Below are positions 18,388 to 26,855 of a stretch of 64,000 bases of DNA, piece after piece. Positions within the stretch are counted from its first letter, which is position 1, and each line of letters opens with the position of its first letter. The DNA is from Paracidovorax wautersii (GTDB lineage: Bacteria > Pseudomonadota > Gammaproteobacteria > Burkholderiales > Burkholderiaceae_C): NCBI RefSeq assembly GCF_900113035.1, contig NZ_FONX01000002.1, positions 372,001 through 436,000 on the forward strand, given 5' to 3'. The notes beneath the pieces were generated by a model. It ran no database searches, had not been told where the DNA came from, and was given only the letters and a program-made list of their open reading frames with translations. Both the position numbers and the translations under genes were made by a program.

Positions 18388-19451
18388 GGCAGTTCTCCAG
18401 GTAGGTCAAGGGACGAGGAAGGCGCAGCGGCATCGGCTGCGAGAGGAACCGGCATCAGCTCGGGAAACGGTGTTTCCAGCGCGTCCGCCAGGCGATAGCC
18501 GGTGCCGTCGAAACCGACGACACGGGCGATGCTTTCGACGCGGCGCTTGCGGCCACGCCCGGCGATGTGGATCACGACGTTGACCGCCTCGGCGATCAGC
18601 GCACGCGGTGGGTTCACCGCCACTTCAAGAATCAACTGTTCGAGGCGCAGCAGCGCGCCCAGCGCGGAACCGGCGTGGATGGTGGCGATGCCGCCGGGGT
18701 GGCCGGTGCCCCACACCTTAACCAAGTCCAGGGCTTCGCCGCCGCGTACCTCGCCGACGATCACGCGGTCGGGGCGCAGGCGCATCGTGGCCCGCACCAG
18801 CTCGGTCATAGACACGACGCCAGCGCGGGTGCGCAGCGGCACATGGTCGCGGGCTGCGCATTGCAGCTCGATGGTGTCTTCGAGCACAAGCACGCGGTCG
18901 CCCGTGGCGGCGATCTCCGCAAGCAAGGCATTGGCGAGTGTGGTTTTGCCGCTGCTCGTCGCCCCGGCGATCAGGATGTTCTGGCGCTCACGCACGGCGC
19001 GGCGCAGGAACTCGGCCTGGCCTGTGGTCAAGATGCCGTCGGCCACATAGCGATCCAGCCCGATGATGCTCACGGCGCGCTTGCGCAGCGCGAAGGCTGG
19101 GCCGGGCGCTGCGGGCGGCAAGATGCCCTCGAACCGCTCGCCGGTTTCGGGCAGCTCGGCGGTCAGCAGCGGCCGCCCGCGATGCACCTCTGCGCCGACG
19201 TGCGCAGCCACCAGCCGGATGATGCGTTCGCCATCGTCTTGGGACAGCTCCACGCCCAGCGGCATGCGGCCCGATGACAACCGATCCACCCATAGGGTGC
19301 GGTCGGGGTTGAGCATGATTTCCACCACGTCGGGGTCGGCCAGCGCAGCGGCGATGACTGGCCCCATTGCCGTGCGCAGCATCTGGATACGGCGATCCAG
19401 AGAGGTTGCGGCGGATGAGAGTTCGGGCGGGGTTTGCGGAATGGCGCTCAT
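18384..19451 (-). CDS. trbB: Conjugal transfer ATPase TrbB (VirB11-like)
   Basis: TrbB is the hexameric VirB11-type traffic ATPase of the transfer apparatus. Seen: N-terminal domain with DPDVVEIMLNPDRTLWVD, Walker A AGATSSGKTTLANAL near residue 165, the Asp box LVLEDTIELQ, Walker B RPDRVIVGEVRGGEALD and the His box GHPGGIATIHAGS. Length is 355 residues, slightly longer than RP4 TrbB. It overlaps the CopG gene upstream and trbC downstream by 4 bases each. Confidence 0.96.
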   Translation of the reverse strand: MSAIPQTPPELSSAATSLDRRIQMLRTAMGPVIAAALADPDVVEIMLNPDRTLWVDRLSSGRMPLGVELSQDDGERIIRLVAAHVGAEVHRGRPLLTAELPETGERFEGILPPAAPGPAFALRKRAVSIIGLDRYVADGILTTGQAEFLRRAVRERQNILIAGATSSGKTTLANALLAEIAATGDRVLVLEDTIELQCAARDHVPLRTRAGVVSMTELVRATMRLRPDRVIVGEVRGGEALDLVKVWGTGHPGGIATIHAGSALGALLRLEQLILEVAVNPPRALIAEAVNVVIHIAGRGRKRRVESIARVVGFDGTGYRLADALETPFPELMPVPLAADAAAPSSSLDLPGELP

Positions 19452-19912
19452 GAGGCACGCTCCTGCGCTTCAGCCAGTGCCTCCGCGTCATCCATTCGCG
19501 CCGGGTCTGGGTGCAGTTCTTCCACAACGTCGCGCACCAGGCTGCGGCCACGCAGCAGGTGGCGGCCGAGCCGCTCCACGAATTGCTCGAAACGCGCTTT
19601 GCCTTGGGCGCGAGCTGCGTCCTGATGGGCTTCGGGAATCGGGGTGCTGACGGTCAGGAAGTAGCGGATGAACAGCGCCAGTGTTTCGATCTGGATGTTC
19701 TGGTCGCGCTCCATGCGCTCGGCCTGCCGCGACAGGCGATCGAGCCGCTTGGCGATGGCCGCCTCGCGCTGGTCGCCAGCATCGGGCGATAGCCACGACG
19801 CGAGCGCCGCCGCGACAATGGACGACTTGGACACGCCTTTCTTGGCGGCCAGTTCTTCGAGACGCTTGGCGTGCTCGGGCTGAATGAACAGATTGAGGCG
19901 GTATTGGCTCAT
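19448..19912 (-). CDS. CopG-family ribbon-helix-helix protein
   Basis: A 154-residue protein lying between traG and trbB in this family of elements. The first 45 residues, MSQYRLNLFIQPEHAKRLEE followed by LAAKKGVSKSSIVAAALASW, form a ribbon-helix-helix fold of CopG type. The rest is a charged helical region that may mediate oligomerisation. It overlaps traG and trbB by 4 bases at either end, so it is made together with the transfer genes. It may regulate the operon or help TraG at the relaxosome, by analogy with other small RHH mobilisation proteins; this is inference. Confidence 0.85.
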   Translation of the reverse strand: MSQYRLNLFIQPEHAKRLEELAAKKGVSKSSIVAAALASWLSPDAGDQREAAIAKRLDRLSRQAERMERDQNIQIETLALFIRYFLTVSTPIPEAHQDAARAQGKARFEQFVERLGRHLLRGRSLVRDVVEELHPDPARMDDAEALAEAQERAS

Positions 19913-21924
19913 AAGTCGATTCCGTCGTTGGGGTCGAGGGAAGCCAGCCGGGCCGTGCGCTGCATGGCCGGGTCGAGCTGGCCGGGAAGCGGCAGCGGCA
20001 GGTCGTCGTCGTCATCGAGCAGAGTCAGGTCATGGCCGGCGAGCAGCGGTTCGGGGCTGTATTCGCTGACTTCGGATAGCTCCGGCTGTCGGCGTGGGCC
20101 GCCGTCATCGGCGGTGCCTGTGCCATCGCCGGACAGGCCCGCAGCCCGGACCGTTGACACGGCTGGGATCGATAGGCCGCTCCAGTCGTCGGGCCGGGCC
20201 GGTGGCGCGTCCGCGTATTGCCCGGCCGCGAGCACAGGCGGCGGTAAAACGCGGTTCTTGAAATTCGCGTCGGCGTAGTAGCGCAGCTTCTTGGCCTTGA
20301 TCGGTGCCACGCTGGACACCATCACCACAGCTTCCTCAGTCGGAAGCTGCATCACTTCACCGGGCGTCAGTAGCGGGCGGGCCGTCTCCTGCCGCGACAC
20401 CATGAGGTGCCCCAGCCACGGTGCCAATCTGTGCCCGGCATAGTTGCGCTGCGCGCGCAGTTCGGTAGCGGTGCCAAGCGTTTCGGAGATCCGTTTCGCA
20501 GTGCGTTCATCGTTGGTGGCGAACGTCACGCGGACATGGCAGTTATCCAGAATCGAATGGTTCTGGCCGTAGGCTTTGTCGATCTGGTTGAGCGATTGGG
20601 CGATAAGAAAACTGCGGATTCCGTAGCCCGCCATGAAGGCAAGCGCCGTCTCGAAGAAGTCCAGGCGGCCCAGCGCCGGGAACTCATCGAGCATCAGCAG
20701 CAGCTTGTGGCGGCGTTCGATGCCGTCGCTGCCGTCGAGCGATTCGGTGAGCCGTCGGCCGATCTGGTTGAGGATCAGGCGAATGAGCGGTTTCGTCCGC
20801 GAAATATCCGAAGGTGGCACTACCAGATAAAGCGACACCGGATGCTCGGACGCGATCAGGTCGGCGATACGCCAGTCGCAGCGCGAGGTGACTTCGGCCA
20901 CCGTGGGGTCGCGGTAGAGGCCCAGGAACGACATGGCGGTGCTCAACACGCCGGAACGCTCGTTGTCCGACTTGTTGAGCACTTCGCGCGCCGCCGAAGC
21001 GACGACTGGATGCGGGCCACCACCTTCCACGTTCACGAGGTGCTGTGTGGTCATCATCCGGTGCAAGGTCAGCTCGAAGGGGCTGGCCGGATCGGAGAGG
21101 AAATTGGCGACGCCGCGCAGCGTCTTGTCCTCGCCCGCGTAGAGCACATGCAGGATGGCCCCGACCAGCAGCGCGTGCGAAGTCTTCTCCCAATGGTTGC
21201 GCTTCTCAAGCGCGCCTTCTGGATCGACCAGAATGTCGGCTATGTTCTGTACGTCACGCACTTCATGTGCGCCGCGCCGAACTTCTAGCAGCGGGTTGTA
21301 GGCCGCCGACTTCGCATCGGTCGGATTGAACAGCAGGCAGTGTGAGTAGCGTGAGCGCCAACCTGCGGTGATCTGCCAATTCTCGCCCTTGATGTCGTGG
21401 ACTACGGCGGATGCAGGCCAAGAAAGCAGCGTCGGCACCACAAGGCCGACGCCTTTGCCTGAGCGCGTGGGCGCGAAAGTGAGGATGTGTTCCGGGCCTT
21501 CATGCCGAAGGTACTTGCCATCGTGCTGACCGAGGAACACGCCGATCGGCTGCGTAAGGCCGGCTTTGCGAATGTCCTCCGTACTTGCCCAGCGTGCCGA
21601 GCCATAGGTCGTGACTAGGCGTGATTGACGAGAGCGCCAGATCGACATGCAGACTGCGACCACCACCGCCAGCAAGCCACTGCCACCCGCTATGGCACCG
21701 CCCGTGTCGAAAACGCGTGGCGCGTAGGCATCGAAGAAGAACCACCACTCAAACAGCTTCCACGGGAGGTAGATCGGTGTGCCGAGGAAATCAAACCAGG
21801 GGGAGCCAAGGCGTACCTGATAGCCAAGGGCTGCTGCCGTCCATTGTGTGGCGCCCCACACACCCGCGATCACGATGCCGAATACCACGGCTATCTGACC
21901 GAACAGCACATTCGTACCTTGCAT
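19909..21924 (-). CDS. traG: Type IV coupling protein TraG (VirD4-like)
   Basis: TraG is the coupling ATPase that brings the relaxase-DNA complex to the transfer channel. The 671-residue protein has two N-terminal membrane helices (about residues 10-30 and 77-93), the VirD4 signature GSARWAST, Walker A APTRSGKGVGLVVPTLL near residue 150 and Walker B LLLMLDEFPALGRL, followed by FLIAQSLNQI. The start has a GGAGG site and is 283 bases from the next gene upstream. It is the first gene of the long overlapping transfer operon running to 9594. Confidence 0.95.
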   Translation of the reverse strand: MQGTNVLFGQIAVVFGIVIAGVWGATQWTAAALGYQVRLGSPWFDFLGTPIYLPWKLFEWWFFFDAYAPRVFDTGGAIAGGSGLLAVVVAVCMSIWRSRQSRLVTTYGSARWASTEDIRKAGLTQPIGVFLGQHDGKYLRHEGPEHILTFAPTRSGKGVGLVVPTLLSWPASAVVHDIKGENWQITAGWRSRYSHCLLFNPTDAKSAAYNPLLEVRRGAHEVRDVQNIADILVDPEGALEKRNHWEKTSHALLVGAILHVLYAGEDKTLRGVANFLSDPASPFELTLHRMMTTQHLVNVEGGGPHPVVASAAREVLNKSDNERSGVLSTAMSFLGLYRDPTVAEVTSRCDWRIADLIASEHPVSLYLVVPPSDISRTKPLIRLILNQIGRRLTESLDGSDGIERRHKLLLMLDEFPALGRLDFFETALAFMAGYGIRSFLIAQSLNQIDKAYGQNHSILDNCHVRVTFATNDERTAKRISETLGTATELRAQRNYAGHRLAPWLGHLMVSRQETARPLLTPGEVMQLPTEEAVVMVSSVAPIKAKKLRYYADANFKNRVLPPPVLAAGQYADAPPARPDDWSGLSIPAVSTVRAAGLSGDGTGTADDGGPRRQPELSEVSEYSPEPLLAGHDLTLLDDDDDLPLPLPGQLDPAMQRTARLASLDPNDGIDL

Positions 21925-22206
21925 AGCCCCGCCTCCAATCTCTCCTACGCTGATTCCCTTGGGAAACGCGGCTTAGAAATGTGCCGCAGGCGTCAGGATC
22001 GGTGCTGGCTTAGTGCCGGTCAAAGACCGTTTGGGGCAGAAAGGTCGATAAGAAAGAATGAATTCGCGCTGTGTCTAGCCAGGGAGTGACTCCGTAAGCG
22101 CCGGCGAATATCAGCGTGCCGAACAGAAGATTCAGGCAGACTAGCGAATTGCTGAATTGCTGAATTGCTGAATTGCTGAATTGCTGAATTGCTGAATTGC
22201 TGAATT
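21925..22206. other. traG upstream region with octanucleotide tandem repeat
   Basis: A 282-bp noncoding region between traG and the exclusion-like lipoprotein gene. It holds the GGAGG site of traG and the GAATTGCT repeat array at 22146-22206. I did not find a clear promoter by eye. Confidence 0.5.
22146..22206. repeat. Tandem array of GAATTGCT (7 copies plus partial)
   Basis: Seven perfect copies of the octamer GAATTGCT (22146-22201) plus GAATT, abutting the stop codon of the upstream lipoprotein gene. An 8-bp unit is not a multiple of three and sits about 220 bases upstream of traG, so copy-number change would alter spacing rather than a reading frame. Confidence 0.92.
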
Positions 22207-22482
22207 TCAGAATTTGGGGGATTCTTTGGGCGGTGTGTATGGCGTTTTTCCGTCACCGTAGAACCGCTTACGTGTTGCCTCCGCTACCCGGTTGCAAAGC
22301 AGTTCGCCCAAAGTAGGCCGATCCGTCTTGCATTGCTGGCGCAACTTCTTGAGCTGTTCCGGGTCTGCCACCAGCTCTTCTACTGTCGGGGTTTTCTTTT
22401 CTGCACTAGTGGCTTTGTGCGGTTTATCAGATTGACCGCATGCGACTAGCATTGCAGCGACGAGCGTGATGGCGAGTCTCAT
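22207..22482 (-). CDS. Second exclusion-type (TrbK/EexN-like) lipoprotein
   Basis: A 91-residue lipoprotein with lipobox LVAC at residues 12-15. Its core ELVADPEQLKKLRQQCKTDR, followed by LLCNRVAEATRKRFYGDG, closely parallels the TrbK-type protein at 14200-14526, including the spacing of the two later cysteines. The shared pattern suggests an entry-exclusion or related periplasmic role, perhaps with different specificity. It overlaps the LysR gene upstream by 4 bases, so it is co-translated with that regulator, and is followed by the octanucleotide array and traG. Confidence 0.75.
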   Translation of the reverse strand: MRLAITLVAAMLVACGQSDKPHKATSAEKKTPTVEELVADPEQLKKLRQQCKTDRPTLGELLCNRVAEATRKRFYGDGKTPYTPPKESPKF

Positions 22483-23423
22483 GGCATCAATTCCTCCGGA
22501 AGATCGGGATTTCGGCTTTTTGTTGACCTGAGAAACTCTGGCAATTCGATGGCCTGTACTCGCTGAATGAAGCGCGCAAGCTCGTCAAACGGATCGCCTT
22601 CAAGTCTGAGTAGATAGGTCGTCAAAGGTGGTACGCGTGTCGAAAGCGGCCTCGCCACGACTCCTGGCTCTCGGGAGGCTGCAATGTGTGCAGCCCCTGT
22701 AAGTCCGAGTGCAAAACCGGCAGATACCAACGCCATCATCAGGTCGAAAGTGGTAACCCGCTCGGCAACTAGAGGCTGCATTTCAGCCCGGCTAAGTACT
22801 CGCTCAATGTGCTTGGCGTGGCCCTCGCACACTTGAGGATCAGATAGCACTAGCGGGTAGCGCAGCAGTTCATCCAATGGAATTCGCTTAAGAGCCAGCA
22901 ACGGATGCCGAGCTGGCAGCGCCACCATAAGCGTGTCAGTCCACGCGGGAAGTGCGACGATTCCATCACCTACGTCGTCGGACTGTGCAAAGCCGACGTC
23001 ATACAGGTCGTCGTGCAATCCTTTGATTTGTTGGGATAGTGGCACCTCAAAAAAGCGAATCTCAACCTCGGGCTCCTCCTCGCGACACAACGCCAATAGG
23101 GCTGGTAAGCACAGTAGTGTTGCGCCGTCTGACAAGGCGACGCGGAGTTGTCCATGAAAGCCATTTTTTGCTGCCTTCACGCAGTCCCGCGCCTGTTGCA
23201 AGGATGCGAACACCCGAGGTGCGTGCTCCATGAGCATCAACCCAGCTCGTGTCAAACGCGTGCTTCTCGTGTTCCGAATAAAGAGCTGTGCTCCTAACTC
23301 CTCTTCGAGTTCTTTGATCGTGCGAGACAGTGGGGACTGCTCAATATGCAGTTTCGCAGCGGCGCGAGCGAAGTGAAGTTCCTCGGCGAGCGCCATAAAA
23401 CAACGTAGATGTCGAATTTCCAT
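22479..23423 (-). CDS. LysR-family transcriptional regulator (element backbone)
   Basis: A 314-residue LysR regulator. Seen: N-terminal winged helix MEIRHLRCFMALAEELHFAR with AAAKLHIEQSPLSRTIKELE as recognition region, then a two-lobed ligand-binding domain. A LysR gene next to traG is a conserved backbone feature of Tn4371-type elements, often called traR there. It precedes the lipoprotein gene and traG on the same strand and may control them. The ligand is unknown. Confidence 0.88.
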   Translation of the reverse strand: MEIRHLRCFMALAEELHFARAAAKLHIEQSPLSRTIKELEEELGAQLFIRNTRSTRLTRAGLMLMEHAPRVFASLQQARDCVKAAKNGFHGQLRVALSDGATLLCLPALLALCREEEPEVEIRFFEVPLSQQIKGLHDDLYDVGFAQSDDVGDGIVALPAWTDTLMVALPARHPLLALKRIPLDELLRYPLVLSDPQVCEGHAKHIERVLSRAEMQPLVAERVTTFDLMMALVSAGFALGLTGAAHIAASREPGVVARPLSTRVPPLTTYLLRLEGDPFDELARFIQRVQAIELPEFLRSTKSRNPDLPEELMP

Positions 23424-23497
23424 GCGTCCCCTACTAATCGTCGATCTATTCAGTATTTAAAACTCGCTGCCATGCTGCGTTCTTCCAACTCAAGGAC

Positions 23498-24922
23498 TCA
23501 GGGTGAAGATTGCAGATTCACATGCTCTGGCGAACCAGAAAGCGCTTTAGCGAGAACACCCCATTGCACGGCTGCGTCGGCGCGAGCACGGACCAGAGCC
23601 GCTCGCTGGGACAAGGTGCCACGCTCCGCTTCTGCAACAACGGTCGCATCCACCTGTCCCGCCTCAAAGAGGCGTCGACTGCGGTCAAGGAGTCGATCAG
23701 CGACGACAAGACCATCGACCTGATGCTGCAGAGAAGTCCGCTGGGTCTGCCAGCCCAGATAAGCGTTCTCCACATCCTGAAGCGCAAGCAAAACCGTGCG
23801 TTCCAGGTCAGCCTGTGCGCCGCGACTGCGTGCTGAGCCCTCGTCGATTCCCGCTTGTATTGCTCCACCGTCAAAGATCGGAAGCGTCACACCCAAGCCC
23901 AGAGAGAAAATGTTCCCTGCCACACGTGTTCCGTTGTTCTCGAAGCGTTGGCGCCCACCACTCAAATCGAGCACAAGTTTGGGGAGCCGCTCGCCTTCTG
24001 CTGCGTTCCATCGCGCCGTCGCCGCTGCAAGACGCGCCTGCGCGGCTCTGACGTCGGGGCGCTGCTGCAGCAATTCGCCTGGCACGCTTCTGGGAGTCCA
24101 ATCGGGCATGGTGAGAGAGGCAAGCGCAGGACCGCTGCCAAGCGCCCCCGGAATCCGGCCAACGAGCACATCCAAGGCATGCGTTGCTTCGCCGCGTACG
24201 CGTCGCAACTGCTCTTGCTCCACCCGGAGGGCGATGACCTCGGAACGCGTGCGTTCAATGTCAAAGCCCGTAGCTTGACCTGCCTTGAACTTCTGCTCTG
24301 TCAGACGCTCAAGGCGCTCGGCGACTTGAAGTCGCTCTTTTGCCAGATCTTCCAGCTCTGCCGCCTGCCGCTGCTGCAGTGCAGCGGACACTGTCTCAAA
24401 GGCGATCTGCCAACGTGTCGCGAACCAGTTCTGTTCGACAGCAACTGCGTCCATCCGTGCGCCATCAGCGGCATGCGAGAGGCGGCCCGCTAGATCAACT
24501 TCCCATGAAGCCGACAGCGGAAGCCTGGCATCGCTGCTGATGGTCGGTGCCAAAGAAAAGTCGCGCGCGCGCGTTGCTTGGGGCGTGAGCGCCAAGCTAG
24601 GGAACATTGAAGCGCGTGTACGTCGGGTGATCGCCACAGCTTCATCAATCCGCGCTCTTGCAATAGCGAGATCGGTGTTGTGCTCCAGCGCGTTGCGCAC
24701 CAGCGCGTCAATCAGCGGATCACCGTACGCCGTCCACCACTCGGCCGGGAGTGCTTGTGCTGGCACCTGCTGCACAGCCAGACCCGCTTCGTTCATGAAT
24801 TTGGCCGGAACCTCAACGCGTGATGTCTCCACCCTGTGAGGCGAGTGGCTGCACGCGGCGAGAAGCGTGATCGATAGGAATGCAACAGCAGTAAGGCCGC
24901 GGCGGGCGTAGGGATCGGACAT
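23498..24922 (-). CDS. Outer-membrane efflux lipoprotein (NodT/OprM type)
   Basis: The outer-membrane duct of a tripartite RND efflux pump. The 474-residue protein has a lipoprotein signal peptide with LLAAC at residues 19-23, the entry motif WWTAYGDPLIDALVRNAL, and two TolC-like repeats with long helices, ending with the second-repeat motif VENAYLGWQTQRTSL. It is divergent from the TetR gene and shares its operator region, while the adaptor and pump genes lie on the other side of the promoter. No stop or frameshift interrupts it. Confidence 0.93.
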   Translation of the reverse strand: MSDPYARRGLTAVAFLSITLLAACSHSPHRVETSRVEVPAKFMNEAGLAVQQVPAQALPAEWWTAYGDPLIDALVRNALEHNTDLAIARARIDEAVAITRRTRASMFPSLALTPQATRARDFSLAPTISSDARLPLSASWEVDLAGRLSHAADGARMDAVAVEQNWFATRWQIAFETVSAALQQRQAAELEDLAKERLQVAERLERLTEQKFKAGQATGFDIERTRSEVIALRVEQEQLRRVRGEATHALDVLVGRIPGALGSGPALASLTMPDWTPRSVPGELLQQRPDVRAAQARLAAATARWNAAEGERLPKLVLDLSGGRQRFENNGTRVAGNIFSLGLGVTLPIFDGGAIQAGIDEGSARSRGAQADLERTVLLALQDVENAYLGWQTQRTSLQHQVDGLVVADRLLDRSRRLFEAGQVDATVVAEAERGTLSQRAALVRARADAAVQWGVLAKALSGSPEHVNLQSSP

Positions 24923-24957
24923 GTTGAGCCACTAGGTTGTGAATTGAGGAGGCCGTC

Positions 24958-25012
24958 TTGACGGGCATAGTTCATGGCGTGTACTATACCGTCCAGACGG
25001 TTCAAAAATCAA
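24958..25012. promoter_or_regulatory. Bidirectional promoter with TetR-type operator
   Basis: Plus strand: TTGACG (24958-24963) and TACTAT (24982-24987), 18-base spacer. Minus strand: TTGATT (25007-25012) and TATAGT (24983-24988), 18-base spacer. The two -10 elements overlap and are flanked by the perfect inverted repeat ACCGTC-CA-GACGGT (24988-25001). A repressor bound there would block both directions at once. Confidence 0.75.
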
Positions 25013-25031
25013 GCATCTTTGGAGTTTCACC

Positions 25032-25667
25032 ATGGCAACTCGTATGAAATCAAGCCCAGAGGAGTCGCATTCGGCGGACAACGGCGCTGAAGCCCCCTCC
25101 ATCTCTAAGAAAGCGCAACAAACACGGGAGCGCATCCTTCAAGCTGCGCGTGACGTAGTCATGGAGGGAGGTGCCGGGCACCTAACGCTTGACGCGGTCG
25201 TTGCACGGGCAGGAATGAGCAAAGGTGCGTTCCTGCACCACTTCAAGACCAAGCGCGATCTGCTCCTCACGATGATTGATGACCAGGTCTCGGCGTTTGA
25301 TGGCGGGCAGGAAGAGCGAGAGCTGCCATTCGTCGGCGATCCAGACCCTTGGCTATCCAGCCAGGTCTCGGCTATGCCTGACGGCGGGATGCAAAAGATG
25401 AGCGCTGCATTGCTGGCGGCCGTGGCTGAAGACCCCACGCTGCTTGAGCCTGTGCGCGGCTGGTACCGCAGGCAGTACGAGAACGCGAGCAAATCTCCAC
25501 GCGGCACCGATATCGCCGGAATCGTTCTATTTGCCTTGGACGGAGTCTTCCTCGCCGAAATGATGGGTTTTCCGACGTTTGCTGCCGAAGACCTTTCTCG
25601 ACTCATGCACACCCTCCAGGCGCTCGCCCGCGGCGAACTGGAACTCACCCCTATTGATAAACGCTGA
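25032..25667 (+). CDS. TetR-family repressor of the RND pump
   Basis: A 211-residue TetR regulator. The N-terminal helix-turn-helix contains LTLDAVVARAGMSKGAF followed by LHHFKTKRDLLL; the rest is a helical ligand-binding domain. The ATG at 25032 has GGAG eight bases upstream. The gene is first in an operon with the adaptor (stop and start overlap) and pump genes and divergent from the outer-membrane factor, with a palindromic operator between. Autoregulation and control of the pump are therefore very likely. Inducer unknown. Confidence 0.92.
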   Translation: MATRMKSSPEESHSADNGAEAPSISKKAQQTRERILQAARDVVMEGGAGHLTLDAVVARAGMSKGAFLHHFKTKRDLLLTMIDDQVSAFDGGQEERELPFVGDPDPWLSSQVSAMPDGGMQKMSAALLAAVAEDPTLLEPVRGWYRRQYENASKSPRGTDIAGIVLFALDGVFLAEMMGFPTFAAEDLSRLMHTLQALARGELELTPIDKR

Positions 25668-26833
25668 TGAAAGGCCTTCCCGTGTCTTGCACTCCCTTTA
25701 AATCCCAGTCCTGGCAAATGCAGAAAGTCGGCCTCGCGTTTGTTCTGCTCGCATCGCTTGCCGGCTGTGGTAGTCAGAAGGAGCCTGCTTCCGATCCACC
25801 GCGAGCGGTCAAGCTGCTCACGGTGGGGGATGTAGGTTCTGTGGCCAATCGCATTGAATTGAGTGGTCTAGCTCGCTCCAGTGAGCGGAGTACCTTGGGG
25901 TTCGAGACTGGCGGGCGTATCAGCAAGCTTCATGTGGACGTGGGAGATCGCTTCTCTCGCGGACAGCTTCTGGCTGAGTTGGATGTTCAGCCCGAGCAAC
26001 TCCGCCTAGAACAGGCTCGGGCGACACTCGCTGCTGCGGAAGCCGCATTGGCAGACAGAATCGTGCAGACAACGCAGCAAAGGGGGCTGCTTGAGGGCAA
26101 CGTAATCTCCCCGGCTGCATTCGAGAGTGTGAAAGCACAGTTGGTTGCAGCTGAAGGCCAGGTGCGCAATGCAAAGGCCGCATTCGGCCTTGCCGAGCGT
26201 GCGCGAAGGGGGGCCGCCATTCATGCGCCATTCGACGGCGTCGTCGCGGAGAAACTCGCTCTGCCGTTCACAGATATTGCAGCCGGAGCGCCGGTGCTTC
26301 AAGTGGATGGACTACGCAGCGGCGTAGAAGTCCTTGCGACTGCATCGACGACCCAGGCGGCAAATATCAAAATTGGGCAGGTCGCCGAACTGCGCCTGAG
26401 CGAGTCAGCAAGTCCCGTTCGTGCTTCGGTACAACGCATCGGCTTGCGTGCTGAAAATGGCTCACTTTTACCTGTCGTGCTCGTTCCTCAAGATGCTACT
26501 CTTGCGCGCAGTCTTCGACCCGGGTCTGCCGTTCAAGTATTGCTGAAGGCACCGGAAGCGAAGGATGCCTCACCAGATCGTCTGATGCTTCCCTATTCGG
26601 CACTGGTGCTCAGTGAGAAAGCAGGACAAGCCGCAGTGTTTGTATATGACGTGACCGGAAAGAAGGTGCACCGCCGGGAAGTGCAATTCCAGAGCGAGCC
26701 AGGCGGCGACAACGTTCGCGTTGTGGGCGGCCTGAAGCGCGGCGAGATGGTAGTCGCGGCTGGCGCGAGTTGGCTGACGAACGAGCAACAAGTCACCCCA
26801 CTCAAGGCCACGACCCAATTGGCCGGACGCTGA
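25667..26833 (+). CDS. RND efflux periplasmic adaptor
   Basis: Membrane-fusion protein linking the inner-membrane pump to the outer-membrane duct. Seen: lipoprotein signal with SLAGC, then RIELSGLARSSERSTLGFET, a barrel-sandwich (lipoyl-like) half with GGRISKLHVDVGDRFSRGQ, a short helical hairpin (residues about 105-170), the second half with APFDGVVAEK, and the C-terminal beta domain. Length 388 residues. It starts at the A of the TetR TGA (TGATGA), so translation is coupled. Confidence 0.94.
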   Translation: MKGLPVSCTPFKSQSWQMQKVGLAFVLLASLAGCGSQKEPASDPPRAVKLLTVGDVGSVANRIELSGLARSSERSTLGFETGGRISKLHVDVGDRFSRGQLLAELDVQPEQLRLEQARATLAAAEAALADRIVQTTQQRGLLEGNVISPAAFESVKAQLVAAEGQVRNAKAAFGLAERARRGAAIHAPFDGVVAEKLALPFTDIAAGAPVLQVDGLRSGVEVLATASTTQAANIKIGQVAELRLSESASPVRASVQRIGLRAENGSLLPVVLVPQDATLARSLRPGSAVQVLLKAPEAKDASPDRLMLPYSALVLSEKAGQAAVFVYDVTGKKVHRREVQFQSEPGGDNVRVVGGLKRGEMVVAAGASWLTNEQQVTPLKATTQLAGR

Positions 26834-26855
26834 CCCGCTACAGGAAGACTTCGCT

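Noticed and set aside
22146-22206. CRISPR-like array
   Set aside because: The 8-bp units are contiguous with no spacers and there are no cas genes in the window.
22020-22256. 78-codon minus-strand frame running through the octamer array
   Set aside because: Its repetitive QQFSNSAI-type translation is only the GAATTGCT array; no ribosome binding site or family.
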